64,000 nucleotides of DNA from Cristatella mucedo (GCA_009760855.2 WPIO01000001.1:4826501-4890500); one strand, 5' to 3'. Counted from the first letter of the stretch, positions 1 to 12,700 are shown. Notes: generated by a model not told the origin, from the letters alone. Made by a program: numbers and translations.

Positions 1-26
1 GCTCACCGATATAAACATTGGACAGC

Positions 27-487
27 TACACAATAGTGCAGAGTGATGAGGACCGACGAGTCTAAATTCAGTCTTTTAGGCTGCAATAAGAATAGGAAGT
101 GGGTTGGCCAGCAAATGGATGAGGCACACGTGGAAGGTTGCCACCAAAAGACCGTGAAATTTGGTGGTATAAGTATAATGAATTGGGCTTGTTTCTCAAC
201 CTCCAGTGTTGAGCATCTGCACAGAATTCAATGAATCTCGAATCAAAATTATTTTCTGGACAACATGGCGCAGAATTTTGGCTTGTCATCTACTTATGTT
301 CTTCATGGGCTCGATTTCAGTTGGTGGTATGACAATGATTTGCAGCTCACGACTGCAGCAGTTACAGAAATGTTTACAAAACGTGGACTCTGACTTCAAG
401 CCAATTTGGGTCATGCAGTTGACCCAGCCAAAGTTCGGACTTGAAGCCAATAGAACACATGTGAGCCGAAGTCGACAGGAGGGCTAA
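27..487 (+). mobile_element. Tc1/mariner transposase remnant (3' half)
   Basis: A degenerate Tc1-type DDE transposase spread over three frames. Recognisable are TDESKFSLLGCNKNRK (first catalytic Asp), VKFGGISIMNWACFS, and a weak QSSDLKPIEHM-like block near 440-470 where 'SPDLNPIENLW' is expected. Several frameshifts and stops make it inactive. Confidence 0.75.
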
Positions 488-982
488 AAGTCAGAGTTCG
501 GTATTAAAAATCGATTGAGTTATTCTAGGTTTTGAAGGATTGCTGGGCGTCAATTTCTCCAGACACTTGCTGGAAGCTGGTGGAGGCAACGCCGAGGCAA
601 TTGCAATAAATTATTAAAAATCGTGTGGCAGGAACTGCATATTGATTGTATCCAATAAACTACAGGCAATTACATATTTGCTAGCTTTCCTGCATGATAA
701 AAAAACTGCAACCGAGGTGGATGCCCGCTAAATCTTGTGCGGTCTGAGCAAAGTAATGCGCAGACAGCAGACAAGTAGAAACTCTTTGACAGCAGTGTAC
801 AGCAGGATCAGACTGCTAGCTAGGCTACGAACTAGGAGCCTGCCTCAGGTTTGCACCACTGCACGAGCACACGTCTCGCAGAAACATATTTCGAGGGAAT
901 TGGCTGCAGGCACGGACACACAATATTTTAGATGGCACTTGCTCGAACAATCTTGCTTGACACTTCGACGCTCTCGACATAC

Positions 983-1145
983 CTTCAGCGTTTCGTTGGC
1001 ACCTTGCTTCCACAGGTACACGAGGGTGGGTCCAAGGCGCCGACCCAATGAACAGACTTGCCACGCAGCGTTCGCGGCCAGAGCACGACACCAGATGGTG
1101 ACAGACACCAATACGGCGGCGATGGCTTGCCCGCTTTTCTCTTCC
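983..1145 (-). CDS. ATM: ATM coding exon 6 (last one in window)
   Basis: Acceptor GGGCAG, donor GTATGT, phase 2 to 0. It joins VASR to EEKSGQAIAAVL and ends LVYLWKQGANETLK, a good match to the ATM segment 'LPTLLYIWTQHRLNDSLKE'. Confidence 0.9.
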
Positions 1146-1521
1146 CTGCCCACGAGGCGCACGAGCGATGCATGAGCAACATCACGCAGCCTCTAGACCG
1201 GCAGCGCTGGCAGCGAAGCTGGCGGTGGCTGCTTGGCGAGACGCTCCTGACCTGCTCGCGACGAGATAGTCTGCAAGGCTCTGAAGGCAGGCCGACGGCA
1301 GCTCGTCGAACTGAACGCTCATACCGTCGACCAATGCAAGAACGATGCGTGCCACGGCCACGGCGCTGAGGCGGCCGTCACGCGACCGCAGAGCTCGGCA
1401 AAAGAACTCCAGCAGACCTTCAACGTGTGCACGACACGCCGCTGAGCTGCCGACAGAGGACAGCTGCCCTGAAAGCTGCCACTGCACGTCCTCCTCCTAT
1501 GGAATGTGCTACGTGTGATAG

Positions 1522-1552
<31 letters not shown>

Positions 1553-4500
1553 CGAAAACGCATTGACAAGAACATCAACCAGCATCCATCCACGGGCCTA
1601 GTGTGCAGCCGTGGCAATATGTATCCGGTCAGCAGGTAATACCAAATGATGCTTACTAGCTGCTCGGTGGGCGCAAAATTGCACCACCGCAAGATACGAG
1701 GAACACAAAGCCCAGCACGTACCAATGCAAAGCTCCCTTGGAAAGTCGCGCCAGTACTTGCGCACGGGTAGCACGTGCTTGAGCAACAAATCAGAGTAAT
1801 CCCGTCCGTGAGAAGCAGCCACTGCATCCAGTCTAAGTACTTCAGCAATGTGCTGAATGACTCTCTTGCCGTCGAGCAATGGCTCTCCTACAGCAGTGGT
1901 AAAATCGTCATAACAAAATCCAAAACGTGTCCGGCAAGATAAGCTCGCATTCTCAAAACAGTTATATAGGCAAACAGGACACGGCAAATACCAGTAATGC
2001 ACAGCCTAAGGGCTTGTGTCTCGAGCGTCTACGATATACACAGTCATAGCAATCATAACCTGTATGCAGCAAGCCCAAACACATTGATTGTACGGCTAAA
2101 CTCCGGCACAAAACTTCCTTGATCATGCTCCCTTTACAGCATATGTAAAGTGCTTAGAAATCTAGAGATTAAGTTCTCTGAGGGTACTATGCAAAGGTAT
2201 TATTATTATCATATTGATTGTCCAGCCCAATAATACCGGCACAAACAGTCTCATTCACGGCTCATCACCAGCATGTCAATGATTGCGATATATCAAGTTC
2301 AAATAAGTGTGCTGACTTGTATTGTATAGCAAAATTTATCCAACCGAAATCAAAAGTGAAATACTAAAGAGATGAACAAGCAGAGCTTAGCTCAACATTT
2401 GAAATTTCACGTCGATCTTTGCAGTTTTGGCCAATGCATGCAATTTACAAGGCACAAAGCTACACTGCAAATGAAGCCGTTTAAAAGCCACATGTATGTA
2501 CCTCAACTGGCTGCGCTAATTTGCCCCAAGTTTAAAACCTGATGTAGCTTTGTGCAGACTTTAGTATTGCTATAGGCTCGGGCATTTTGTCCTGATTTTA
2601 CCTTCCCCTTCCGTTCCTCTTCAATTCCATCTGGCCCTGCTAATGGCACAACCAGCCAGTATCAGGTTAATGTAGGTAAACTGCTATGACAATCTTGGAG
2701 TTTCGTCTGCTTTTTCTGGCTGCACTTTAAAAACCAGTCAGAAACTGCAGGGATGGTACAATGATATGGCCAAAGCATCCAACATAACCTTGACAGGATC
2801 ATAGGGCTGCAAAAGGCATCTGTTGCCTACCAAAGGCATAAGAGTGCAAGTTTGTGGGAAAGGGATCTGTCGAGGAAGAGCCCGAGGGGATCAGTCGAGG
2901 AGCGCCTGCTATATTGTTGCTCTGTGACAGCCCTTTGAGGAGCTGTCACAGAGTAACAATATAGCAGGCACCCCTCATGAGAAGGATAAATCAAAATGGA
3001 GGTGGATACGATGGGCACGGTAACTGGTCATGCTATCAGACTGGTTATACCACAGCCTAGTTTACCTAATGTCCAGCAAAATGCTGCATCAGCTGGAAAG
3101 AAGGCTGCTGCACAACTTCAGCTCACACACAATGTAACACACTAAACTCACTGGGTCGAGCAAGGGCACCCAGAGGCACCGGAGTAACTGATCATCCGAT
3201 TGCAGGCCACCGAAATGGCGCAGCCGAAGAAAATGACAGCTTAGACCTTAGAACGTTGCCAGCAGTAGGCCCTCTGATTTCATAAGCCTGTTAATGACAA
3301 TTGCTGTTTTATTCACAGTGGTGAGGCCTACAGAATAGTTCATTTATGCAGTGAACGTTGACTCACATGCTTGACAAACACTGCAAATGGATCGCCCTCT
3401 AGTTATAAACCTGATGCCCATGCAAACATGGAGAGGCATGCCAGGGACAAGCTGGTCAATATCGTTGCTTTAGTTTGCTGCTACGGCTGCTTGCTGTCGC
3501 GGCTGCTGCTGCAAACTTGCCGACTGGCCTCACAAAAAAGACCTGCAAACTTTCTAGGAGCGTAATCAGCATTACCCCTACGAGATAATCGCAACACTGT
3601 CTTCAACAGGTCGACAGTGCACGTGTCCTTTTTCTTTCTCCCAGGCACTGTTCCGAGCACGTTGCTATGACCGTCTTGAATTGACGAGTTGGCCAGAGCA
3701 GTGGCACCCTTGGATGTTCCCTTGGCAAGAGAATCTACATCCTGGAGCACAGCACCTTTAACGCTCTGCAAAAGAATGGCCATGCAAAACTGCTGAGCGA
3801 ATGCGGATGTGGCGAAGTGCATGCTGTGCCCCGACACGATCGAACACGATCACCTGTAAAAAAACGTGCTGCGCTGTCACACTGGAGGCCTACCACTCAA
3901 AAAGGCAGACGGCTTCAAACTCGGCAGCAATACAACTGCTCAAAATGCAAATAGAATGTAGGTGCACACGTGCCTGCGTAAAACCACCGGGGCAGGTCAC
4001 GACGGTAACGTCGGGCAATACAAAAGTAGTACATACAAGAGCACTAGCATAATAGCTAGCTGCATTCCGTATGCGAGGCAATACACCAAGGGCAAGGTAG
4101 CATCCAACAGTTATGTCAGGTAGTTTCCAGAATTAGCATGGAACAAATTGGGATGCTTGCCCCCCTTCAGATCTACACAGATGCAGGCTCAGCATGCTTC
4201 ACCTCACACTCACTTTAAAGATGAAATCCCAAGTAACCGGAGTTGCTGAGCTGCGGTCCCTTCGGATTGACTGCTCGTCAATCTGAGAAAGTGTGTGCTC
4301 TGATTTCAACAGCACTGTAAGGCGTTCAGCTTCCTTCTATAACAAGCAAGACAAAACGCAGCATTTGCATGCAACCCGAACCATGATTTTCACCAACTAC
4401 AAATTTATAAAGCCTTTAAGTACGTACATCTATGTCCAATGCCAACAGGCTCTCCTCTAACGAAACATAAAGCAGTGCATCATCCACCTGCTTCAACTGC

Positions 4501-6159
4501 TAAACGTTGCTAGTTCTACTAGGGCTAGAAAGGGGGCACTCCTAGCAAAGCACCTAGACCAATACTTCAGCAGAGGACCTCTGTACTCTACATTTTCCAC
4601 TCAAACAAATCCATTCACCAGACTTGCATTTGGGTCCTGTTGCACATTGATCAGATCGAGCATTACCTCGACTTAATGTCGCCCAATGATTACAGCCAAG
4701 ACCAACCTTGATGCTGCTAAGAGAATCAGCACCAAACAAATAGCAGGCTCAGCCAAAACTGGCAACAGCCAGCAAAAAAGCTAGCCCTTCAAAAACTGCA
4801 TCACAACTACTTGATTCAATGCCAAGCATCTTTTCTGGGAGCACATTTTACTATTCGTTTGCTTCACAGCACGCAACAGATCAAAGAAATTCATCACCAG
4901 TCAAGAAGGGTCTGCTCTAGCAACTCAAACATATGCAATACTTATTAGTAACTGGAACATAATAAGCTTGACAAGTCACGGGTTGACTTGGTCAAACAGT
5001 GGCTGCCGTTGCTGCCCCTCCGAGCTCGAGCCGGGCTGCACACGATCGACCGATCCATCGTGACAATCATGCCGATGTGCTGCCAATCTGGGCCCACTGC
5101 TAGTGCAATTTCCTTGCATCATGCGGTTGGTGGTAACAAGGCTGACAGTGAGGAGTCCTCCACGTAGCCACAAGCAAGCGCAAAAAGTGAATAGCAATAG
5201 ACAACAAAGGTAGCCACTACATCGACAGGCATACTACGACAACAACGGTGCCGGTCAATGAGCTAATGAAAACTGCTTTGAGCCCGTGGCTACTTTACGT
5301 GACTTCGGGTCCACGCAGCTCAAAGTAACAAGGAAATGGCATAACCGACAAATGCGTACACCCCTTGTACAGCATAGGGAGCATGATATGGCCAAAAATA
5401 CACAAGACACCTGCGCAAGTCCTTTAAGGTCGTGCCCAGACCTTGCAAAAATATATTTATGGAACAATATATTGCATTGCTGTATTTTTTTTAAATTTTA
5501 TTGGTTTCCGTAATAGTATCAATATATTGTATCGTCCAGATTAACAATTACCTATTTTATTGCAATACTTATGGGGCAGTTTAGTTTTTGAGTGACAAGT
5601 TTTCACGCAATTCCAGAGTCCTGAGTCTGACTGAATTGTGTGAATCGCGGACTGGGCAAGTCCGTGCAGTGTTTTTGGTAGACACAAATGTATGATTCTT
5701 TACATCGATGACAATGACAATATATTGTAGCATTTGAAATTACAATAACAGATTATTGTATTGTTTGCTATGGCAATATAAATATATTTATTGTTAACTT
5801 TAAAAAGTGACACTACAATAACAACACTATTGTTCCGAGGCCTGGTCGTGCCCAAGTGAGTAGGCTAATGTGCTATACTAAATACTGAAACGTGTCACGA
5901 GCATTATTTGTATGCAGATAAGAGGATTGTACAGCCACTATCACCCACCCACTAGGGCGTCGACGAATGAGCCGTCGGGGGGGCCATGGATCACCAGCAT
6001 TAGCAGCATAGGAGTTTACCGTTGCGAAAGACTGGTGCCAGCGAGTGTAGGGCAATTTCGAAGCTAGCACACAATGGGCCGCCTTACCCTGCGATCAAGT
6101 ATCCTGTGCGAGCCTAGAGCGAGACAGCGGTCTCTCACATCCTCCAGATTCGAACTCAT
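983..6159 (-). CDS. ATM: ATM serine/threonine kinase, N-terminal part (6 coding exons, runs off left edge)
   Basis: ATM is the PI3K-like kinase that senses DNA double-strand breaks. Only the start of its N-terminal HEAT-repeat solenoid is here; FAT and kinase domains would lie beyond the left edge. Exons in transcript order: 6159-6088, 4336-4214, 3765-3543, 1887-1723, 1468-1252, 1145-983. All phases agree and give 321 codons. The first exon is exactly 24 codons, as I recall for the vertebrate protein, and ends at AGG|GTAAGG. Exon 2 carries the basic/acidic segment KEAERLTVLL matching the TAN-motif region. Later hallmarks are YSDLLLKHVLPVRKYW, VARIVLALVDG and LGPTLVYLWKQGANETLK, which align with the known ATM N-terminus. 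No next exon was recognised in 1-982. The start is the first ATG of the conserved 24-codon exon. The gene lies head-to-head with MYCBP. Confidence 0.92.
1252..1468 (-). CDS. ATM: ATM coding exon 5
   Basis: Donor GTCAGG after VASR, phase 2; it contains GLLEFFCRALRSRDGRL and AVARIVLALVDGMSVQFDEL. The acceptor CTTTCAG at 1469-1470 keeps frame but adds about 14 residues not expected from the family. A nearer in-frame acceptor in front of GLLEFF is possible, so the upper boundary is uncertain. Confidence 0.82.
1521..1552. repeat. (GT)n microsatellite in ATM intron
   Basis: Roughly 30 nt of GT dinucleotides, interrupted once by GC, between ATM exons 4 and 5. Confidence 0.9.
1723..1887 (-). CDS. 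ATM: ATM coding exon 4
   Basis: Acceptor CTGCTGTAG, donor GTACGT, phase 1 to 1. It contains the strongest ATM signature in the window, HGRDYSDLLLKHVLPVRKYW. Confidence 0.93.
2137..2220 (+). mobile_element. LINE family A 3' tail fragment
   Basis: Only the 3' terminus remains: GTAAAGTGCTTAGAAA, GAGATTAAGTTCTCTGAGG and a short (ATT)n tail. Severe 5' truncation is typical of LINE insertions. Confidence 0.7.
2897..2976. repeat. Near-perfect inverted repeat (hairpin) in ATM intron 3
   Basis: Arms 2904-2931 and 2942-2969 are 28-nt reverse complements with one G.T mismatch around a 10-nt loop. Weaker pairing extends to about 2897/2976. No coding potential. It could be a fold-back element or a small-RNA precursor. 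Confidence 0.8.
3543..3765 (-). CDS. ATM: ATM coding exon 3
   Basis: Acceptor TTTTGCAG, donor GTCTTT (weak), phase 0 to 1. It reads SVKGAVLQDVDSLAKG and ends RRGNADYAPRKFA. The donor was chosen because only CAG|GTCTTT, not the earlier GTTTGC, keeps frame with the next exon. Confidence 0.85.
4214..4336 (-). CDS. ATM: ATM coding exon 2
   Basis: 41 codons between TTATAG and a perfect GTGAGT donor, phase 0 to 0. It starts KEAERLTVLLKSEHTL and ends with the TWDFIFK block that matches the conserved 'NWDAVFR' stretch. Confidence 0.92.
6088..6159 (-). CDS. ATM: ATM coding exon 1
   Basis: Start ATG at 6159-6157; 24 codons beginning MSSNLEDVRDRCLALG and ending at donor GTAAGG, phase 0. Length and phase match the conserved first coding exon. 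Confidence 0.88.
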
Positions 6160-6773
6160 CTTGCTTGGCTTCGAGCTAGAATGTAAATCGCCAGACGCCT
6201 TCACATAAGCACTTGCTTACAGGAGCTACTCTCCTGGAGCGCGGGTCTGCTGGCGGCCCGCGCGAAGCTAAAAACGTCGACACCGACTTTGCCGAACATG
6301 CAACGGAGCGCGCAGCGTGTCATTTCTCGGCTCTTCATCAGAGAGCTGTGCACCAATATAGCTGCATGCTTCAGCGCTAACAGGATGAACAGCTCGCAGC
6401 GTGCCTTGCGAACTAGACCGCAGCTTGAGCTCCTCGGGATGCCCAGTCCACACGCACAGGCGAAGCCATCACAGTGTGTTAACACGGGATTTCAGATATT
6501 CTAATGATTCCGTTGCGCGCCAAGTATCTAGCGCCGCCGATAGCGCCGGCTAGGCCCGACAGACAAGAGAAGACACTCGGCAGCCGCCAGGGCAGGAGCT
6601 ACGGCACAGGAAGCATGCCGGTCCAATTTCCCGCAATTCGTAGGACGAGAGCCACCATATTGGTCGACCCTGATAGCGTCATAGCGTTCTGATTGGCCAA
6701 TGTCGCTAGCAACTGTTGGTTGTGGTTCGTCGTCGGAGTCGTAGGAAGCGACGGTTATTGCCGCTTGACGAAC
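6160..6773. promoter_or_regulatory. Shared head-to-head promoter interval of ATM and MYCBP
   Basis: Only 614 bp separate the ATM start codon (minus) from the MYCBP start codon (plus). The interval is richer in G+C and CpG than its surroundings, especially at 6230-6450 and 6505-6680. No mobile element or TATA box was recognised in it. A bidirectional promoter is inferred from gene order, CpG content and the CCAAT palindrome. Confidence 0.6.
6692..6701. promoter_or_regulatory. Palindromic double CCAAT box (NF-Y-type)
   Basis: The sequence ATTGGCCAAT presents a CCAAT box on each strand, 73 bp before the MYCBP ATG. CCAAT boxes at this distance are typical NF-Y sites, and a palindrome can serve both directions. 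Occupancy is inferred. Confidence 0.5.
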
Positions 6774-6788
6774 ATGTCGTCGTACAAG
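6774..6788 (+). CDS. MYCBP: MYCBP exon 1 (15 nt)
   Basis: ATG plus four codons (MSSYK) followed by donor GTAGGT, phase 0. The tiny first coding exon matches the conserved start of the protein. Confidence 0.88.
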
Positions 6789-9700
6789 GTAGGTCTCTTT
6801 TTAATTTCCCGAGTCTCAGCCCGCATGCTCGTAATGCTTGCGAAAGCGTGACCGTGTCGAGATGCGAATCCGCACTTGACTTTCTGGACGCCGTCGGGTG
6901 ACTGCCGGATTCGCGCTTATCGTGATAGCTGCCGGAGCAGCAGCGTCGCACGCTGTCCCAGGCTCGGGTTGAAAGAGCGCGTAAAGATCGTTCTGACACG
7001 TTGGCGTTGACACTGCATGAGTTCTTTTCGTGGAGGTATCTTCCGGGCGAACGTTCCGACAGAGGTCTGAAGCGCTGTGGACGGCGCTGAGGCGGTTGTC
7101 CCGCTCGTCGCGTTGGGCGGTCCCTTGAGGAAACTAGCTGTGTACCCTCTAACTCTGAATCGAAATCTTGCGCACCACTTATTGTGGTCGGATTTCGCCC
7201 GAGTTCCAAGCATGAAGCACATTTGGCCTTCGTTCTCGCCATATCGGGTGCTGTAGATCGCTTCGTGCAGCGGTCTGATACGTTCACTATCGTCATTCGC
7301 CTTCTTTACGCGTCAGTTTACGCTTTTTTACACGAAATTCACCATGCTCTCGCACGATTCCGAACCTACAGTTATAGTGGATTCTGAGCTCGAAACCTCG
7401 GGGAGAGTCAGAAGGTGAGCCATGAATGTGTTGGTGCATTAGTGCCTGCCTCGCAGGCCTTCCGGCCTTTGCAATAAGAGACTACAAATTGATGCAAAAC
7501 TCTGCAGCTAGGCTTGTCTTTCGTAACAGCCGCAGTTTCCAGATTGCACCACTTTCTCACTGACCAGAACGGGCTTTCCATCAAGCAGCATACCGACTTC
7601 CAAAGTGTTGTCACTCACTTTTCGGTCCCTTCATTCTCTTGCTCGGGCCTATCTACCCGATCTGCTCCCCTTCCAGCTTCGCATCGTACAGCCTGCTTTT
7701 CGAACTCAAGTCTTTTAGCTGTGCCTCTAACCAACCTGAAATTCTCCGAGGACCGTTCCTTCAGTTAGTATACATCCAACGCTCGGAACTCACTCCTGAC
7801 TGACGTCACGACATCCCTTAGCTTGCCGGCATTTAAAAGGAAACTAAAAAAACCCGCCTGTTTCTCACAGCATTTGCTCCGTCCCTACAATTGTCTTTGT
7901 ATGCTTATGCGTGTTATCATTAACCAATTGACATGCTTCCTTTGCGGCAGTCTAAAGTGAATAGAAAGAGATTTGATTCTCTTACGTTGCAATAAAATGC
8001 CTTATTATTTTAATATTACGTCATTTCTTATCTTTAACGACTCAGTGCTCAACGCTGATCCTAACTCGATATGAATTCAAGTGGTTTAGCTTAGCCTGGA
8101 GGATATACTGTGTGGATCGTTTGCCACGCTTCTTTTTTTATCATTCGTGTACTATTGTGGTCGGAATTGCTGAGCTACCTTGACCGTTTATGTGAAGAAC
8201 CAACTTTACCAACTTTACTAATAGCCTTGATCTTTAGATGCTGCTTAGCAGTGGTGGCGTAAGAACACTGGTAATTGAACACGGTATTGAATCCAGATCA
8301 TGCTTACTTACACCTCGAAGAAGCCCAAAGGCCGGAAGACCTACCTTGAGTGGATGAAGACAGGGCTGAATCGGTCGTTGTGCCATTACTAGCTCATATC
8401 AAGACTTTGATTCAGTCGATTTTGCAGTTTTTTGTTCACACCCTTGTGATTTTGCCAAGGAATGCTGAGTCGGGAAATATAGGCGACTCATCGTGTTCGT
8501 TTAGGCAGTCTCTTCAGCCGACTATGTCTTCTAAGCACCATGTGGTCCATTCAGACTGGCAGTCTCGGTGGCACTCTGTTCTGGCACTGCCGCATGGCGA
8601 TAGTAGTATGATCACTAACATAGCGTGATACTTAGCTAGCTGTTCTCGAATGAATAGCTGGGCTCTGCTCTCTTGCTGCAGGCCGTGATGCATGCATTTC
8701 TTATCTGAACTTCAGAGTCAGCTTTATACTGTACCGGCACCCGACTTTTGATTTCCTTCCTTACCATGCTCAAGAAAAGGTGACTAGCTTGCACTTGTCC
8801 CATAGCACATTTTGATGTTCGTAATAGGTAGGAGCCTGTTGGATCCAGGAGCAAAACAAGACGTTCTGCCCGACAGCATCCCACAGGCAGCGAATGGGGG
8901 AGGGTTATGCCTTGTACCGACTTTGCAAGGGAAGAGTCTAACCGAAGCCATTAATTAGTCTTGCCTGTCAGAGCACTCGGGCATTCACTCACGTGCCCTG
9001 CCATTGTACTGTACATATTTGTATACAGCCTTTCATACTGTATTGGTCCGATAGTTCTTATCACGGATGCCGTGTTTTCCAAACTGCTGCCTTATACGAT
9101 TTTCAAAACATACCTTGCTTTAGTGCCTGTGGCATCACGAGACACTCGAAGCTACACTCAGCATCACAAAAAATCCTGCATTATGATCGCTACTGCTGTG
9201 GCTGTACATTCGTTTGGGTAATAAAAGGGTTTTCTACGATGCCCTGCATACTAAAATTATGCACAGCATGTGAAAATGTATTGACAGCCCAAAAAAACAC
9301 ATTTGCTGTTTGTACGTATGCATTTAGCATGATGTCGTTCCACCACGATTCTGTATGACCTTTCTTGTCCGTCCAGGCATAGGGGCCGCAAGCTTCGGTG
9401 TTGTCTCTTGGGCTGTAGCAAATTCCACTGAGCCCGAGTTTTACTGAAAAGGTGTTGTAACTGGTTTTGGCCGAATACCAGCCTTAGCCCCCTGTCGATA
9501 GCGCTCCAAAGGCGTGTTATGGGGTTCAAATCAGGCGACTGGCCGGGCCACTGCATCAACACTACGCAGGGATTCGTCAAAAATTCCGGACTAGGTTTTT
9601 GCAGCTCAGTAGCGAGAGTCAGCTTGCTAGTCGCCAAGCAAGAACGAAACTTAAATATTAATTATAGTGATAAAGTATTTCAGCACCCCGAGATATTTAA

Positions 9701-12700
9701 ATCTCCTTCCAGGTACTTCCATGTGCTTGAAACGAAGAATATCAACGGATAAGTATGTGCGCCTTTTGCGCCATACCCTGCACATATGCAATATCTTATT
9801 TATATGTATCTCCATCTGTAACTACACAAAGTCATAAAGACTATGTGGGTGTTACCCAGGAGAGTTTTGTATAGCCCACTCACAGCCTAAGCAGCTTTCG
9901 GTACGCATCCGGTAGCCAACAGACTTCGTCTCACGCAACAAAGAGAAAGTGGGAAGCATAGCAGAGTCAGGAGACCAGTTTAGGTAGTGAGTAGCATGGA
10001 AGTAGCAGCTCAGGACTGCTGAAACGGATGAGCCATAGTCGGCAGTAGTAGAGCAGTTGTCGTTGCATAAGAGTTGTGGAAGCGAGTTCCACAGTCTAGG
10101 ACCTGCAGAGCTAAAGCTTCTGTTGCCAACGGCCTTTAAGCAGAGGAATGGGACAGCTAATTTATTGTCCACACAGGACCTGAGAGCGCGAACAGGCTGA
10201 AACTGATGCAGCATTTCAGCTAGGTACGAAGGAACCAAGCCTTGGTGGGCCTTGTGGGTCAGCATAAGAATACCGGTTGGGGCTTATACTTGGGAAATAC
10301 TTGAGACAGCCACTACCTGTGCAGAATAGTTCTAGCGAGTCTCCTCATGGTTTTTACACTCCGTCATGTCGATCCTGGTATTCTGGCCACGGCTTGCACT
10401 AGGACCGAGCTAGCAATATCCGTAGGAACCTTATCTCTGGGACACCATGCTAGTGCCCTGCCACTAATTGGCAATAGCTGGCCGAACATCTGATTCTGTA
10501 CCTCACTTGCTACAGCGCCGTGCTACATCTTCCGAGTACTTATCCTTGCATTTCCTTTTTTTTCCTTTTCTGTTCCTTCTCCCTGCACACCGAAGCCACT
10601 TCAATCGAATGCGGGATGCCTTGAAGTTTACTAGACCATAGGGACTACAAACGTCGGCTCCAGACAGGTGCTGCTATTAGGTGGCCGAGGCATATGCCTT
10701 TGCTCCATTGCAAGCTGATGTCAAAGCTGTCGTTCGAAAACTCGCTGGCCTGATGCCAGTAGCTACTTGTTTCACTTAGATTGTAGGTTTATAAAAGCTC
10801 GTGGCCGGCTGGCTAGATTCTTTTTTGGGTATGTGCCAAGTTGTGATGCACCGAGTGCCATTCTCGGTTGGTTTGGATCTGTGGTAATCAGTTGGTAGTG
10901 GACTCTCACTTCTACTCGCAGCTCACATTTTAATGCACTTATGTTGACCTAGCCCTTGTATCTTCGATTGTTTGCTTCTACACAGGGTATGTCAGTAGTT
11001 GCTTAGGCGACTGGGGACACAGCCAGTTTAGGAACACAGGGACACATAGTGGATGCTGATATAGCAGTGACCATAGTAAAGTTTAACAAACCGTGGAGTA
11101 GCTAGGTTGCAAACAATGCTCAGATATTACAGACAAGTTAGACCGTCATAAAGTGCCCCAAAACTATGCATATACCTATACTATACACCTGACACATTGC
11201 TTGTTATATCAAATAATGTTGAAGTCGTTTTTCCATAGTCTGTAAGCAGGCAGGCCCTTTCGATCATCGACAAAGCACTTTTGATTTAGAACCACCCTAG
11301 CTGATACAGGTTTCATTTGCTTGCTTTATCTTTATTGACCCTCAAGCTCATAAATTTCTGTCAGCCTGACAGCTGATACATGATCAAATTGCACTGCTGA
11401 TTAAACTGCACGAGCTGGTTAAATTGTATACTTTCTGACTGCATAGGCTGCTGATTCCAAGCGTGAAGAGTTCCGCAAGTACCTTGAGAAAGCTGGAGTC
11501 CTAGACGCACTCACAAAAGGTAAGCTTGCCTCCGGTTTATTTTTAAAACTAAACGCATTCAATGTAGGTGTTCTGCATCTGCTGATTAGGTGGTGGTTGA
11601 TGCAGCTGTATGGGTTGTTTGTTTCGCATTGTTCATTGTTTCTTCTTCGGCTCATAAGGTGAAGATTTGGCCACAATTTACGAACCGTTACAGTTATAGA
11701 CAGCTACTTTGAGAGTTTCGCTTTGTAATACACATGGTCAGTTAATGCATACGGCCTAGCCAAGCTGTGCTGCTGCTGCCGTGGATGCAGTCGCAAGCTC
11801 CACTGCCACTTGCATGTGGCATCGCTCAGATGGTAGGAGCGACGGCAGAGGTGTGACTTGGCACATTATGCTTGCTGGCGATTCTGCGGTTGCCCCTCCG
11901 ATTGCTCCGTTTGCTGAGCTTGTCGGTACTTTTTCTAGCCGAAATGCTGTGCCGTACGGCAGTCTCCATAGATACCCCCTTCACAAGTCCTTGTTATAGT
12001 TGAGAGAGCTGTCAAAATAAATTATAACTTTAATCACCCAAGTCACTCTCCTGTTGATTATCCGAGCAAATCTTAACTGGTGCATGTTACACAATAAATG
12101 TTAGGATGCCCAGTATGGAAATGCGAATGGAATATTCATATATATATTCATTCATATAAATATCAATTCATATATATATCCATTTATATAGCATCCTAAG
12201 AGAACTTAATCTTGACATATGCCACGGGGCTCGAGCCCACGACCTCGGCCAGACCTTGCTCGGGGCGAGCTTCTTAAGAATTACTGTGTGTTACGCTGGT
12301 AGTGTTCCTGCTAAAGTACTGCAGTTCACTTGTGCACATCCATTGTGGTCGGCTGGCTCTTCTACTGCTGATGCTTCCAGATAAACCGGCATGCAACCGG
12401 ACCGTGAGCACTAGCTGCAGCCACCGGGGATACAGAGCTTCCTTCCTCTCGTGCTAGGCCATGAATAATTCATTTGTATAGCACCCTAAGAGAACCTCTA
12501 CTCAGGAGCTTAGCACACTGAGTGGCCCAGACAGTGAAATCTGTGAGCTTATACTGGGGAAAGTGTGCTATATTTGCTGCGACCTCTTAATTGGGAGCAG
12601 CCTCGATTGCCTAAACCCCTGGATAAATTTAAATCGTTCGATGATCGGGTCCTCAGTTCGTTTGGACCGAAGTTGGAACTCATCTTTCGGCATTAATCAC

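Noticed and set aside
735-1175. 146-codon plus ORF
   Set aside because: Antisense shadow of ATM exon 6 with no conserved motif.
1598-2002. Full 134-codon minus ORF as one exon
   Set aside because: Only 1723-1887 is conserved as ATM; the rest is intron on both sides of good splice sites.
6706-7296. 196-codon minus ORF over the MYCBP 5' end
   Set aside because: Open because of high GC; low-complexity, Arg/Ser-rich, no family, and antisense to MYCBP exon 1.
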